Shown piece by piece: positions 23,701 through 38,700 of a stretch of 64,000 nt of DNA. The notes under the pieces were generated by a model, which did not search any database, was not told where the DNA came from, and worked only from the letters and a program-made list of their open reading frames with translations. The position numbers and the translations under genes are program-made. The stretch spans positions 79,660 to 143,659 of the forward strand of contig DF237159.1 of NCBI GenBank assembly GCA_000708835.1. The letters are read 5' to 3'. Each line of letters starts with the position of its first letter. The stretch's first letter is position 1. The DNA comes from Klebsormidium nitens. Its lineage: Eukaryota; Streptophyta; Klebsormidiophyceae; Klebsormidiales; Klebsormidiaceae.

Positions 23701-26700
23701 GGAAATTCTAGGCCTCGTCCGATCCCTCACTTCTTCTTCGCAGGCGCCTTCTTCGGCAGTGGGGCCGCCTCCGGTTCCGCCGAGAAGGCCGTCATCGCGC
23801 CCTCTGCCCAGTCGGTGATGTCGCCCTTGAGGGCCAGGTTTGCGGCGACCCTGCAAACCGATCGCGCACCCAAATCAGGGGCGCGAATACACGCGTTCGT
23901 GGTTTCAGCGTGATGGAAGAGAAAGAATAAGGTTTCAACTGTGCTAATCATCGATGCTCCTGTGAAACATCTGGTCGGTGCTTTAAACGTTGTCTCGTTT
24001 GAACTTGGCTTCAAAGGTTGGGTGCCCGAAAATGCCATATGTATTCGCGGTCTCTAGGGAATCGCAAAAGGACCTAAGCCAGCTCAGATACTAGCTAAAG
24101 GATGGATGTGCAGCACTCCAAAGGGAGTCTGATTGCCTTGCAATTTTCCTTTGAACTCGGAGCACTGTAAGCTAAGTTTTCATGAAGTTGTAGCATTCCT
24201 TGTGCCTCTGAAAATATCTCGACCGAAGGTTCGGAATCCAAACACGCTATCTAATGTAGCCAGGACGCATCTTCACGGGGGCTACGACGCCAAAGGTCTA
24301 GCAAATTGTTGGGAATCAGACAAAGTAAAAGGGACGATCCCAATTGAGAAGTTTGCAAACAGCCCCTCACCTGTATCTCCCCTCCGCCACCTCGCCTTTC
24401 TTCAGCGCGACTGCCCCCAGATCCTTCGGCTCCTCCACCTTCGGCAGCAGTTCCATCCACCCCGCCAAGCCCTCCCCGGGCCTGCTGACGTCACCCCCGA
24501 CGACGCTGACGTCAGCGGCCGGGTCGACGACGTCAGCAAAGCCGGCCGTCGCGGCCGCGAGCTCCTCCTCGTCGCTGTCCGAGACCTCGGCCCGAGCGAG
24601 GCGTCCGAGGTCCGCGGCTTGGGTTAGGAACTGCCGAACCGGGTTGAAGTCGGGTTTAGGCTCTTGTTCCGTTGTTGGGGGAAGGGTTTGTTGGGCTGGA
24701 AGCGGCGGGCCTGCCTGGCTCGGTTGGGTTGGTTCGGGTTTAGAGAAACCTAATTGCTGCCCGACAATGGTTTGTGAGGAGGTTAGCAGGGCGGCTGGCA
24801 GGGAACTAGGTTGGAGAGGCGGTGTCTCCGTCCGGTCCGAATCGGCCGGCGACGCATTCAAGTCCACAAGCTTCGGCTGGGGCGGCTGCGCCGCAAAACT
24901 CGTAACCCACCCCAGATCCTGCTCCAAACCGGGGCTAAGCCCGGGTTCCCTCTCGCTGATCGGCCTCCCCGCTAACCGCGCCAGGGTCTCAAACGCGTCC
25001 TTTCCGGCCGCTCGGTGCGACGGGTGCGGAGCCACGTGGTTAGCGCTAACCACCGCGGCTGATTCCTGGTCGACTCGGATAAACCCTAACCCTTCTGGTG
25101 AGGGGACGGGCGCGGCGGGCGGTTGCGTGGTTTTCGAAAGCGTCTGCGGATGCCGCTGGGAAGCGCGCACAGCGTTCTCGAAGTCGGGGGGCAGCGCCAC
25201 GACGACGTCACCCGGGGATGACGTCACCCTCTCTAGGAGCAGCTTGGCCTGCTCCTCTGTGATCGCCGGCTGCGGTGTGAATGGGCTCTCTGGGCGGACG
25301 GACTGTGGAGGCTCGGCCGTTTCGTCGGGCTTCTTCACACCGTCGGTGCTGATAGCCGGAACGACTCCGCCTTGGTCAGGGGCCGAAGTGGAGACGACCG
25401 ATGGCGGCTCGCCAGCTGGCGGAAGGTTCAGCTCGAGCGGTTTGCTTAACCCTCCAGAATCCACCGCACTCCCCGAAGCAGCCTCGCTTTTCCGCTCAGT
25501 TTCTGCCCCTTCCGCATCATTCCCCTCTGCCTGAACGCCGACAGCTGTCGCCGGTACTTCGCCAGCTGGTTTTGAAGGGCCAACAGCTGGCGTCAAGTCC
25601 TTGACAGCTGGAACCGAGTCGCTGTCAGCTGGCGCAACGCCGTGGGCCTTCATCAAGGCGGCGTAACGCTCCCTGCACTGCTCGGGCGAGCGTTTCCTCC
25701 CCCGGTGAGGCCCCAGGTCTGGCACCCCCGCCAGCACGTCGCTTGCCACGTCCCAATTTACACCAAGCTCCACCACAGCTGAACACAGTATGACGTCCTC
25801 AGCGTGCTTCCACGGTGTGAAGTCTCTCCCGCCCCTAGACCGCTCGAACTCCGCCTTGCGCCGCCGGAAGAGCTCCAGTGTCTGGGACGGTTTGTGTAAC
25901 GTCCCCGAAGAAGGCAGTGTGAACACGCCCCCTGCTGCAGACGCTTTCTTCTGGACCGTATCCCTGCTGCCGTCCAGATCCAACGGCCCAGATTCGCCCA
26001 GCGACGCGTTTTCCCACGGGTAGCCGAAATCGAACGACCAATCTTCTCTGAGAGAGGGTGCGCCGAGCTCGGACAGCTTTTTCTTCTTGTTCTTCTTTCC
26101 AGGGGGGCCCGAGAAGGGCTCGTTTGAGCCCCCTGCGGTGAGGGTGGGCGTGAGGCGGGTGCCTTCTTCGTCCTCCACGAACTCGTCCAGGTACCTAATA
26201 GAAGGAAGAAATAGACCTTAATACCAGTCGCTAAAACCGTTTTCTACGGTAAGAGACAAAGTGAAAACAATGTACTTTCCTCTTGTCAAAGGACTCAACT
26301 TAGTAAGGAGAACGAGAAGCTGCAATACAACCGAGCGTCCACTGCAAGTAGCTGACACCGTGATGCAAAATAGGAGGACAGTTCGAACAAACAACGACAG
26401 TTCAAAAACTTCAAAGCGGCCCAGCTTAAGCAGGTGTAGCGTTTCTTTGCTTTCGTTCCTGCTGAAAGAGGGTTCCTGAGTACCTTTGATGCTCGAAATG
26501 GTGAAATGGTGCACGGACAAGATAAGCAACGCCCGTGAGAAACGCCTCACTTTGGCACCCTGCGCTTGCGCTGCGAGGGGTTTCCTGCCACTCAAGGAAC
26601 ATAGAGGCGGAGCAGTATAAAAGTAGAAGAAAAAGACTAGGCGAAAGAAACGGCAACAAAAGCAAAAGCCTGCGCGGAAAGCGACTCACTTCGGCACCTT

Positions 26701-29700
26701 GCGCTTGCGCTGCGAGGGGCTGCGCATGCCGTCGATGGGCGTGTCGTCGCCGCTGTGGCTTGAACCACGTGCGTGCCGCCGCGCCGCCGCCTCGGCCCGC
26801 TCCTGCTCGCGCCGCGCCGCTTCCTCCTCCTTCTGCTGGGCCAGGAAACGCACCTGTGACAAGAGACGCTGTGTCAGATTCCTGACCGGTTATTATTTAC
26901 TTTTTGTTTCTTGTGGTTGTGTAGTAGGGTTGGACGCGAGGAAACATCAGAGCTCAATGACGTCCAGCCGCTCCCATGTGCGCCGCGCCGCTTCCTCCTC
27001 CTAGTAATGGAAAGCGCACATCACGAAAAGAAAGTTCATGCTCTTGAAACGTTTTTTCAGAAAGAAGAAGTGGTGGATTCAGCGGGGGGACTTCGAAGAA
27101 CCGGAAAGGACGGTCCCCCTTCCATTTAACGGCTGTAACAAAGATGACGATGTAAGCGCAACGAACGGAAGGATCCATAGACAAGGCTCGTTCTTGAAAA
27201 CCTTGTCAGTGGGATTGGGAGCTGAGGCCAAGTACTGAATATGACGTAAAGTCATCAAAGGGGTTTTGACAGCTGGGCAAGCAAATGCGCAGTGTTCGCA
27301 ACTCCGTGCGCTGCAAGGAGTGCAGGCCTCACAGTATGGATGTTGCGTTTTACGAAGTCTGCTGTTTGGAGTTCAGGAAGCGATAGCTGAATAGAGCCGG
27401 CTTCGCCTTTTCAACTCCAAAAGTGCAGAGGACGCTGCCAGACCTCTTGGCCGAAAAGACTGGGTGTGCGGGTTCCGGTTCTGTCCCTTGCGAATTTAAA
27501 GAGGGCGTTGGCGGACGCGTCCGCAGTGACGTCAAGAGCGACAGACAGCCCGGAGTATCAGGTTGATTGTCGCCAGGAAATGACTTCAGCTCGATGACCA
27601 CGTAGTATCATCTTAGCAACCACATACCAGCATTCTCACTCGTATTGTCGCTGCGATTTTGTCGTATCGCCACGCCCTCTTTAAGTGGACCATAGCAACG
27701 AAAGTACAGAAGACTGAAAGTAAGCATATCTCTGTAACCCGCTAGTGTCTGCATTCTGATAGCAAAAGACTTTAGTTTCTCTTCCGCCGCAACTTAACAG
27801 AACCTTAGCCGAAGATAGCATGTCGCTCCTCTCTTTGAAGTTTCCTAGCGGAGCATCCACTGTGAGGACTCCCTCGCAGAGCTCCTTCACTAGTCATGAT
27901 AAGTGCAGCAGAATACGTACCCAAGCCGAAGACTGAGCCGAAACCCGACAGATTGAACACCCCAGACTTCTTGCATAGGATCCAGTGGCGCTGATTCCGC
28001 GCAACTGGCCAGTTCGAGCAGTAAAAATCCAGTGTCCACAAATCATGGACTTGAACCCAGACCCGAACCCAGCCCCAAACCCGACGCTCTGAAACCCCCG
28101 AACTCCTCACCCGCTCTTTGTGTTTGGCATTCTTGCGTAGGGTTAGCTTCCTCGCAACTGCCCAGATAACCAAGATCACACTTTCCCATACCATGGACCT
28201 GATATCCCAGAATCGAAACCCCAAAACTCTAAACTCCTTGAACTTCTCACCCGCTCTTCCTGCTTGGCCGTCTTGCGCAGGATCCGCTGGCGCCGCTCCT
28301 CCGCGGCCGCCTCCTCCGCCTTCTTGCGCTCGGCCTCGCGGCGCTCCGCCTCTAGTTCCGCCTCGATCTCCGCCTGGAGAAAATTCGAAGGGTCGGGACT
28401 TAGCAGAACTGAACAATGCAGTAGCCAAGCCGGATAAGCGGGCGGCCCAATAAAGTTGCACAATTCACCAAGTCAGGGCACAATGACCCAACGATAAACC
28501 CTTTGAGCATATTGGACAGAGCCGAGGGAAGGTCACAGCTAAGAATACACGCCAAATCCATACCCAGCAGAGCAATGCTTTGAACCAACGTTGTAGCCTC
28601 TTGAATTCATCTCACCCTTCTCCCAACGTCACCAGAAGCCGTATTCAAACCTCAGACATTGCATCAACGAAGTTCGACAGCTGCTCTTTCGACGTCATCC
28701 TTCGAAAGTAGACAGTGCGTAGGCTAACCTGGATCCGTTCCTCCTCCCATTGGGCCGCCAGCTCCACCTGGCGCCGGTATGCGTCGTCCGCTTGTTCCGT
28801 GTCCCAGTCTGTGAACACAATCTGTTCTTCGTCGTCGTCCACTTCCGCTTCTTGTTGGTCCTGTAAGTAAGGTTAAGGAAGTTTCGTTGGCTTGGACATA
28901 GTCTGGCAGGTTTTGAAGAGGTTCTGTTTCAGAAGAGGCGGCCCTACGCATAGTTTGCTTGCTCCGTGTCCCAGTCAGTGAACACAACGTGCTCTTCGTC
29001 ATCGTCCACTTCCGCTTCTTGTTGCTCCTGTAAGTTTTGTGAAACACTTTGCTTAGGTTAGAACAGATCTGCGAGGTTTCGGAAAGATTTTGTTTAAGAA
29101 CCGGCGCCGATATGCGTTGTCCGCTTGCTCCATGTTTCGCACAATGGGCCTCCTCGTAGTCCGTTATTGGTCCTGAAACATCGAGACATGGGTTGGTGCT
29201 CCGTAAGCATTGTATCAGCACGCGTCAGCACAAACACTGAGTCAAGCAAACAATCTAGCGACGAGGAACATCCTACACTGAGTCCGCTGCTTCCTTGTCA
29301 GGGAATCATCATAAGGAAAGGGTCACGATATCATTCACAGATCTACACACGCACTGCAGTTCTCCTGGCAGTCAAGAGTCGGCATGTAGTACGGGCAAAG
29401 TGTCGAGACTACTGCCTGGTCGCAAACCTGCGGTCCAGCCTCTCTTTCGTGCTGCTGGACCCGAGCTAGAGATTTTAACTCGCTTTCGTGTTAGAGCACG
29501 AAAGCGGGAATGAAGCTTCTTGCAAGGTGGACCTGAAGGGTGTCCGCTCCTACCATTCGACCTACCATTCTACGTTCTACCTTTTGACCTCTCCCTCGCC
29601 ACAGAACCACAAACGAAGCGAACTGCTGCGCCAGCAAAATGAAAGCGTCCTGATTTATGAGCACACAAGGCTCCAAACCGAACAGGGCCCGACGCCGATC

Positions 29701-32700
29701 GTTGAGCCATCGGAAAGAGAGGCATGGCTTAGCACGTTCTCCATGGCTGATGAACTAAGGAAGCAGTCATTCATTGTTCTTGTTGAACAGGTGTAGCTGC
29801 CAGTTAAAAGGCTCCATAATGCTAACTCCAGTCAGAAGGGCAGTCGAGCACAGGGTGAATGTGCTTCCAGCTGGTTGAAGAGAAGAAATTGTGAGAGGAA
29901 GGGCGATTCACGTTGAAGATTTTCCAGCTGGTTGATCTACAGCCACCGTTCAACCACCATGCTTGATCGTTATCATGCTTGCACCTCGTAATACATTACA
30001 AGAAGCGTAAGATGAGGCGTGAATCACCTTGAGCTTCTCCAGCTGATCCAGCTCCCACTCCTTTTGTTCGAAGTCGACCTCCGCCTGCGCCGCCTGCGGG
30101 TCGACCACGCCGAAGACGTCCTCCAAGTAATGCATCGCGTACCTGAGGAGATGAATGGTACGCAGCTGATAAACAGGAAGAGAAATCGCCCACTGATCAA
30201 ACGCTCGTGGACAACTATCTGGCAAAGCGACGGGCATTCCGGATCGAGCCCGCTGAGGACGTCAAGTAATGCATCGCGTACCTAAGAAGACGAGTGATAC
30301 GAAAGAACTCGCTCTCATTTCACCAGTCAGCCAGGGCCTGTCGGCCCTGTCCGGCGACCTGGTTCTACCAATTACGAGGCGACGCACAGGAAGAAAATGC
30401 CCACTGATCCCAGGTTAGTGAGTAGAAAACTTTCTGACGAAGGGATACGCCGCGTATGAATCCACCACGCCGAGCTCGTCCTCTCAACAGTGCACCGCAT
30501 ACTTGAAAAAAGAAGCGGACGTTGGGAGAACACTTTGAGCTGCTTCCAAAGGGTTTGTTTAACAGAAACTTGTTGGAAACTTTCTTGACATGCAATGGAG
30601 AAGACTCGCTTGCATGATTTGGGAAAAACAGAAAGCTGCTTCAATGCCCTGAGTGCAATACAATCATCAGTCCTCGCGGATTGAAGAAGCCAGTGTTCCA
30701 CGTAGGTTTGGAAGGACCAGGTTCTGAAATCGTGCAGAATTGGTTTGCAGCCTTGGGGACGTTCCACTCAACACGCGCCCTTTCGACGCACTTCCCCATC
30801 CAGTATCCCTTTTACCAGAGCCCAAATCGGAAGACAAATTACAAGTTGCAAGTTTGTTTTCTGCGAATGTCAGGATGGCTGAAATCCTCACAGTCTCCTA
30901 TTTGCTACCTCACCTTTCAATCGGCCGCAGCTGATCCTCAAACGAGAAGTTTCCGTCCTTCCCCGCGGCAGCCGCCCTCTGCTTCAAATCCCGCAGCACG
31001 TCCCCCTCCTCTTCAATCACCGCGACTTCCCCTCCCTTTGCGGGGGGGCCCTCGGCCCCTTTCGCCGCCCCCCCCTCCTCGTCGTCGTCCGCCACCGGCC
31101 CCCCCTCTTCGTTGAACTCGGCTGCGTCTTGCGCCTCTTCCTGTTCCGCCCGTTTCAGCGCCGCGTAATCTTCCTCGTCCTCCGCGCGACCAAGCGCCGC
31201 CTCGACTTCCGCGTTGGTGGGCTCTGCAGGGGCGGGTTCCGCCGGTTCCGCCGGAACGTCCGCCCGTTCCGCCGGAACGCCGCCTGCGGGCGGAACGGCG
31301 GCGTGCGTGGGCGCGGCGCCCCCGAAGAGCTCCATCGGGTCCAGCTTCTTGAAGAAGTCGGTGTTGTAGCCCCCGCTTTGGATCACAAGATCGTCGAGCG
31401 CGCGCTTCTGGTTCGCCTTCTTCAGAATATTCTCCTCGATCGTGCTCTCGCAAACTAACCGGTATATGTGCACTTCCCGCGTTTGCCCGATGCGGTGACA
31501 CCTGTCCTGCGCCTGGAGATCCATCGCGGGGTTCCAGTCGCTATCATAAAAAATGACCGTATCCGCGCCGACTAAGTTGACGCCGACCCCGCCCGACCGC
31601 GTCGACAGAATGAACAGGAAGATTTTAGGGTTTGTGTTGAAGCGCTGCATCAGGATTTGGCGCTGCTCCGGCTTTGTGCTCCCGTCGAGGCGCATGTACG
31701 TGTAGCCGTACAGGTTGATAAACGATTCCAGGTGGTCCAGCATCCTGGTCATCTGCGTGAAGATGAGCGCGCGGTGCCCGCCCGCCTTGAGCTTGCGCAG
31801 GAGCTCCGCGAGTTCTTGGAGTTTGCCGCAGTCGTACTGCAAGGGACAGGACAAAAAAAAAGGTGAGCAGGAAGGGATGATTGGGGGAAAGTGACAGGAT
31901 TTCCGAAACGCCGTCCATTTTCATCACAAGACTTCTATGAATCAAACGGCGCTGAACAAAAGGTCCACAAGCTGTCGTACTGCAAGGGACGGAAGAGGGA
32001 AAGGCTGAGCGATAGATTTGGTAGGTTCCGCAAGCCTACTCAAAGGTGTCGGGGCAGGGAGGAGCGTTTGAGATGGGGGGTAACACGAGCGGAAAACTTG
32101 GTAGGACCCCACCCCCGTCATTTCTAGTCAAGCCTTTCCTAAATACCGACTATTCCGTGAAGTCGTCCGTTCGTCTCGGCAGGCAGTGAAGTCGACCCTT
32201 CCGAAAGAAGAGTCTTGTCTCAGGGGGTTGAAATGAGTGTGAAAGAAGAGCGACCGGAGAAAGCATAAATGACGTCAGAATATGGTTCAGGCGATGAAAG
32301 TAGGCAAAGTGCTTGCATAAGTCTGAATAGGTCCTCCAGCAGACGGCGTAGCTTGCTCCCATCGGTGCACTGGAAGCTTCTGTCACAGTGCAATACCTGT
32401 GGACTTGGTGCCAAGAGTGGGAATGGAACTGCCTACTTGTGATGATATCGTGGCAAGGAGATGAAAGCAGACTGCCAAAAGCTTTTTGCAAATGCGATGC
32501 GACCCCAGCGACCGAACTTACCTGGAGCAGTCGCCGGTCCGGGAAGAACAGCTGCCGCCGCACGATTGCCTGCCGCAGGGGGGTCAGCAGCGGCGCCACC
32601 TCCCTGCTTAGCATAACCTCCCTCGTCTCGCTCGCTAACTGCTCGCTAACCCCCGGGTGGCTGCACCAGGGCCGGGGCGGGGGCGCCCTTGCCCGGGGAA

Positions 32701-35700
32701 TCGCAAACACGAACGTTTCGACCAGGTCCTGAGCCTTTTCACACCGCCCTTCCGGCGAAACGACGAGCTCCGCTAGCGCATTCGGGTAGTCGAGGTACCG
32801 GGCCGGGTTAGCGGTCAACCGGGTGACGGTCAGGGCCGGGGGGACGACTTCGACGGCCGCACGCACGTCGGCGCCAAAGACCGGCCGCCGATTGCACCGA
32901 CGCACGTTCAGCGACGCAAGGAACGCGAGCGTATCCTTCTTGCGCTGCAGCCGCTTCGCCTCGATCGCATCTCGGATCTCTTCCAACAGCGTCCGCGGTC
33001 TGCCGGGCGAAGGACCGGTACTGCTCGTCGAGGCACCGTTACCGCTCGCTGCCCTTTCGCCCTCGGTCTCGTTCGCGGTTGGGACGTTCCCAGGCGTTTC
33101 AACCACAGGGACTGCGCTCGCGGGCTTCTCAGGGCCGTCGATCTCCTCGATCAGCGGCCGAGGCGTCGCCAGCTGGCAGATCTCCTCGGCCTCCCATTGG
33201 TGCATTCCCTCCAGGTCGATGAGCCGCATATTGAGCGCGTCGAGGTCAAGGGACGTCAGCGGGTGCGGTTTGAGGGCGTTGATGACGTCACTGCTGAGCT
33301 GGGGGGAGATTTGGGGCATGTCGTATGCGGATACGATGGGGCGGCCCTCGAAGAGGTCCGGGTGGTTGCACACCTGCGGAAAGCAAAGTAGGACTTTTTT
33401 TTGTGAACATGCTCCCGTGACTACTCGATTTTGCAGCCAAATACTAGAAGTGGTTCGAACTCGGTTGCATTAACTCATGGTGCCGAGAGTTGGTCCAAAG
33501 CTGCGGGGAGAGTGACGCAACGCCGTCAGTAAATCTTTGTTGCCCTTATTCAACGGGAACATGACCTCTCAAAACTACACGTGACGGGTTTAACTGGTTG
33601 GGATACGGAGGACAAACGTTGGCGCCCTTCGAAAGGTCGCATCATTGAAGATTGCAGAAATGTGAAGAGAATGGTAGGGTCCCTGTTTATAAGTTTGTCA
33701 ACTCTCTGATTTCAGCTTTGGGCACTTCATGATCCGGTCCCAACCGAAAGGCAGCAGAAGTGTTAGCAACAGCGACCCAGGAAAGAGTTCAAAAGATACA
33801 ATCCTCATGAGAACGTTAATAAATGAGCACCAAAAAGTCCCCTAACGCGAGCACGGCCTTTCAACTTACCAATCTCATCTCCAGAATGGTCCTGAAGATT
33901 TTGAAGATACTAAAGAATCGCAACCCTCCTCAACTTGGAATCACGGAAAACCGAAGAACGAAAGCGCCTTTGAAAGAGAAACCAACTGCAACCTTTTTCT
34001 GGAAAGGAAGACTCATCGCACTCCTCTCCCGAAAGGAACAACGCAATCCCGTTGTTCCTCTCCAAAAGAAAGAGCGCATGCCCAAACTTCCTCAACATGG
34101 ACACATGAGAATTGCAAAATCCTCCCCACCTTGCGCAGCTGCATGAGCACGTTGATGAGCCCCAGAAAGTTGCCCGACGCGAGCGTGGCCTGCGTGTCCG
34201 ACGACGCCATAAAGTCCTCGTACAGGTTGCGCTGCCGCTTGGACAGCCGGCACTTGATCACGTGCTCGAACTTGCCCGGAAGCTGCTTCTCGACGTCCTG
34301 CTTGAGGCGTCGAAGCAGGAACGGCCGCAGGATGGAGTGCAGCCGTTCGACGAGCTCCTTGTTGATCTGCAGATTGAAGGTGGCCAATAAATGCCTTATC
34401 TGAATGCCGTTTGAGAGGAGTCTGCCGGCTCAAAGTGTTCTTCGTTGGTCGTCAAAGAAGGCCGGACCTCAGAATGGGGTGTAAACATTCGACGAGCTGC
34501 TATAGGGACCCGAAACGCCCACTTATGCCGCGGTCAGACACAAAGTGAACTGATAAATTGGGTAAGCATACCAAGAAACGAAACGATGATTCTTCGCGTG
34601 ATCTTTGATATCTTACAACCCAAAACACTGAGAACTCAACAGTATCATCAGGATTCAGCTTTTTGGGGTCCTAGGGTTTGGTGATTCTGAAGGGACCTGC
34701 TGAGCGCCTTGGATCATGCTGTCGAGCAACTCAGAGGAACTAATCGGATTCAGAGAAGCCAACCCGGAACAGACAAGGGAAAAGTGAAAGAAGAAGGTGA
34801 CACCAATTATCTTTGACGAGCAACCCGACTGAAACAGAAGAAAAGGCCCCAGAACAGTGGCCCTGACCTGCTCCGCGCCCTCGACCATGCCGTTGAGCGG
34901 GTTGGAGAACCAGTCGCGGAACTCCTGGTGGGACTGGAACACGTGCGGCATCAGAAAGTGCATCAGGGACCACAGCTCCATCAGGTCGTTCTGGAGCGGC
35001 GTCCTGCACAGAGTGTTCAAGAACAAGGTTAGTGAAGGCACGGGTGTGAATGAGAAAGCACTCAGCTCTTCAATCCTGCACTCGCCTACTTGCACTATAG
35101 CGGGAGGGCGTGAGGCATCAGGAAGACAACATGGATCATAGCTCCATTGGGTTGTTCCGTAACTAACATTAGCACTGGGAAAGGGGTTGCGTCTAAAGCT
35201 AGAAGGAGACGGGAAACTCGTGAAAGCTTTGAGCACGATCCACCACTTAGCGAGAAGCTGAAGAATCACTCTTCACCATAAAAGCAGACTGGACAGAGAA
35301 GTTGCAAAGAACCTCACATTGTCAGACACTCTTCTACAAGGTGTTCTATGTATCAAACTGCCAAACTTAGTCTCTGGGTTGACCAGTATAGTCAAAACAA
35401 CAACCAACCAAGGGGTACCTCAGAAACCTGATCCAATCGAAATCTTTAAATCAAAACTTGTATGAAAGTGTCCAGAAGAGCAGCTGGGTTGACCACAAAC
35501 CTGAAACACCACCAAAGGACAACCAAATTCTTAACGAAGAGCTTATAACCTCACCCGGTGAGCAGGATGCGCCGCTTGGAGTTGAAGTTGAGCAGCACCT
35601 GCCACCGCTGGCTCCTCCAATTCTTGATCATATGCGCCTCGTCCAGGATCAAATACCGCCACTTCTTCCGCTTGAACATCTTCTGGTCCTGGATCACAAG

Positions 35701-38700
35701 CCGGTACGTCGTGATACACACGTGGAACGAATTCGGCTTACTCCACCCCTGCCGCTTCGCCTTGCGCTCCTTCGCCGACCCGAAATACGTCAGCACTTTG
35801 AACGCCGGGCACCATTTCTTGAGCTCCGTCTCCCAATTCAGCATCACGCTCGTCGGAACCACGATCAGGTGCGGGCCCCAGATGCCCTTCTCGCACGCGA
35901 GATACGCGAGCAACGCGATCGTCTGGATCGTCTTCCCGAGCCCCATCTCGTCCGCCAGGATTCCGTTTAACCGCTTCTCATACATTGTCACCAGCCAGTC
36001 GAGCCCGATGTGCTGGTACTCGCGCAGCGAGTGCTTCAGTAGAAACGGTACCTTGGTCCGGACTTGCGTCGTCGACAGAGTGTAGCCCGTCGGTTGGGCG
36101 GCCATTGCCGCGGCAGCCGCGTTTTTCAACCGGTCCTGACCCGACCCCTCGTCAAAGTCGTCCGCTTCCTCTTCTTCGACTTTGCCCGCGCTCTCTTTCG
36201 CCCCCCACTCTGCCAAACCCGTCACTTTACACCCCACCTCCGTTTCCGCAGCGTTCCTCCCCGTGTCTTTAGCCCCCCCTTCCGTAATTTTCGCTTTCCC
36301 CTCCGTCTTTTCAGCCCCCACCGCCTTCTCACTGACCGCGCCCTCCGCTTCGTTTTTCACCTCAATTTCCATAGCGTCACTCTCCTTCTCTTCAGCTCCC
36401 GTCTGGCCTTTTCTCAACTCCACTGCAGCCCCCTCAGGCTTCTCTTCGCTCCTTCCGGTATTCACTCCCCTCGCCTCCGCCTTCTCCCCTTCCGCTACAG
36501 ACGTTTCCCCAAGGTCTCGCACCCCCTGGTTCGTCTCTAGCCCTTTCCCGTCGTTTTCGGACCTCATCCCTTCCTCTTCCCGCTCACCCGCCTCCTTCTC
36601 AATAATTCCATTCCTTCCAGGCGCCGCCTTCTCCTCCGGAGACACCCCCCCGTCCTCCACAACCGTCCCCTCTTTCTCGCTAGCCTTCCGCCCCGCCTCT
36701 CGCCCATCTTCGTCCCCTCTAGAGCTCCTTTCCACGCCCACAATCCCCCCACTCCCTCCCCCTTCCTCCTCCACCCCACTCCGCATCTTGGCCCTCTCCC
36801 CCCTCTTCGCGGCAGCTCTTCGCACGGCTAACAAGCCCGCTTCCGTGTCCCCATCTTCCTCCCCCCCCCCCTCCCAAAAGCGCAGACACCCCAAGCACTT
36901 CCTCGTCTCCCCCCCCCTCTTTTCCCTCTGACTCCGCCCCCCCTTCCTCCTCGCTCTCGTCCGAGCTCCGGCCCCCCTCCCCGTCGTCAAATCCGTCTGG
37001 ACTGCCCCCCGAGGACAAATCCAAAAGCTCCCCCAAAGATGGACCTTCTGGGGGGGTCATTTCAGGGCTTGCCGGGACCCCTGGTCGCGGACCCTCTTCG
37101 ACGCCGCTCTCGGGGGACACCTCCGTGTGGTTGGGGACGTCTGACGGCTCGTCGTGATCGCTGGCTTCCGATTCTTCCTCCCCCGATCCGGACTCGTCTG
37201 CAAGCACAACGAGCCAGATCATTCGCGAGGTCAGCTCAAAAGTCGTGTCTGTTCTCCTGTCGGACGCAACGTGTTTCTCCAGAGAACTTATGGATTCTTT
37301 GAAAGACAGCCGCGTTAGAATCGGCCAGGGGACGTCCCCTTCCCTCCTTTTCCGAGAGTGCACCTTTTCGTATCAGTCAGCATTACTAACTATTGACCAG
37401 TCGCAACTTGAGCAGCAATATCTTAGACCCGTAGGCGTTGCTGAGACACGCACATGCAATTTCAACGCCGATACTCCAACCATCAATCGCGGAACATGAT
37501 GTTTCAGGATCTCTTGGCGCTGCTTTTTGCCAAAAGAGGAACATCTTGGCGGGTGTCCATAAATCCGTCAAGAGGTAGATCTCGGATTCTCAGCACGTTT
37601 GAGGAGAAGACAAACTTGAAGTATAATCTGGGCAGATTCTTCCCGCAAGGTCTCAAAAGAGTAAAGCCCCTTACAAAGCAACAAAAGGGCTTTGCCTCTT
37701 GGTACCAATCCCACGTACAGAGACTCTGCTTCCTTTGAGGGACGAAGCACTGCTTTCACCCACCTTCGGCCTGGCTGCTCCGCTCGCCAGAGCTCTCTTC
37801 TTCGGCGGACTCCTCGTCCCGCATGCCCTTGTAGCGGGCCAGCAGTTCCTCTACAGTGAGCTCGCTCTCCTGCTGTAGCATGGCCAACTCGTCATCGCCA
37901 CCTGTTCCAGACACGTGACTCACTTACACTTTTGCACAATCCAGCCAGCTTTGTCCGCTCTGGTATGCCACGTGACTGCCGCTTACGCGTCTGCTGCTCA
38001 ACTTAGCCTGCCACCAGTATGACACTCGCCTAAATTGCAGCAACGGGAATCTAGAAAGTTTCGAGGTGGACTCCAAAGTTCTGCTGTGGTATTGCCGCCG
38101 GTTCCAAACACGCCTCTGTACGCGTTTGCACAGTCCAGCCTCGTCCGCTGTAGATTGCCAACCGTCTGCTGCCTCAAGTAAAGCCCAGCCATCAGTGTAT
38201 CGCTAGCCCCAGGACAACGACAGCTGAAAGTCTATTAACCTCCAAAGCGAAAACGAAGCGTCGACTTCTTCTCCCAATTGTCCGCTTAGCTCACTGGTAG
38301 TCGGAGGACGGTTTCAGATCTCACTATGAGAATCCAGCCTTCGAAGCAAATGAGAAACGGAGTCACTGGGTGGTTATGGCAAATTAATGCGCTCCACTTC
38401 TGTCAGCAGCCATGTCGCTCAGAGCCACACTATCGTTACTCCTCCAACATAAGCAGGAAGGATTTAGTAAGCACTGAAGGAAACGACCAGGCAGCACGGC
38501 TCTTTCCTTTGCGGGTCCTCGATCCATCAGGTGGCCCCTGCCTTTTTCCCCAACCTACAAAACAACCAATTTTCGACTTCTACCCCCCCAACAGACGAAC
38601 TAGACAGAAGCCAAACTTACCAAGATCCCCGCTCTGCTGTGCCAGCTTCTCCTCTTCCTCAAGCGTCGCCTCGTCATCCCCCCCCTCGTCGTCCCCCTGA

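Noticed and set aside
24344-25534. 396-codon open frame on the plus strand
   Set aside because: It lies wholly antisense to the SANT-domain exon of PIE1. The Ser/Thr/Gly-rich product with no motif is what GC-rich antisense frames give.
28945-29035. Additional PIE1 exon encoding a second acidic segment
   Set aside because: It closely resembles exon 11, but including it would break the frame and it lacks a proper donor. It fits the echo pattern.
31013-31501. Arg-rich minus-strand frame of 162 codons
   Set aside because: It is an out-of-frame reading of PIE1 exon 9; the correct frame carries the helicase C-terminal motifs.
38283-38325. tRNA-like string (TTAGCTCACTGGTAG followed by GGAGGAC)
   Set aside because: It resembles the 5' half of a tRNA, but there is no acceptor stem pairing and no good B box (GGTTCGANTCC). 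At most a decayed fragment inside a PIE1 intron.
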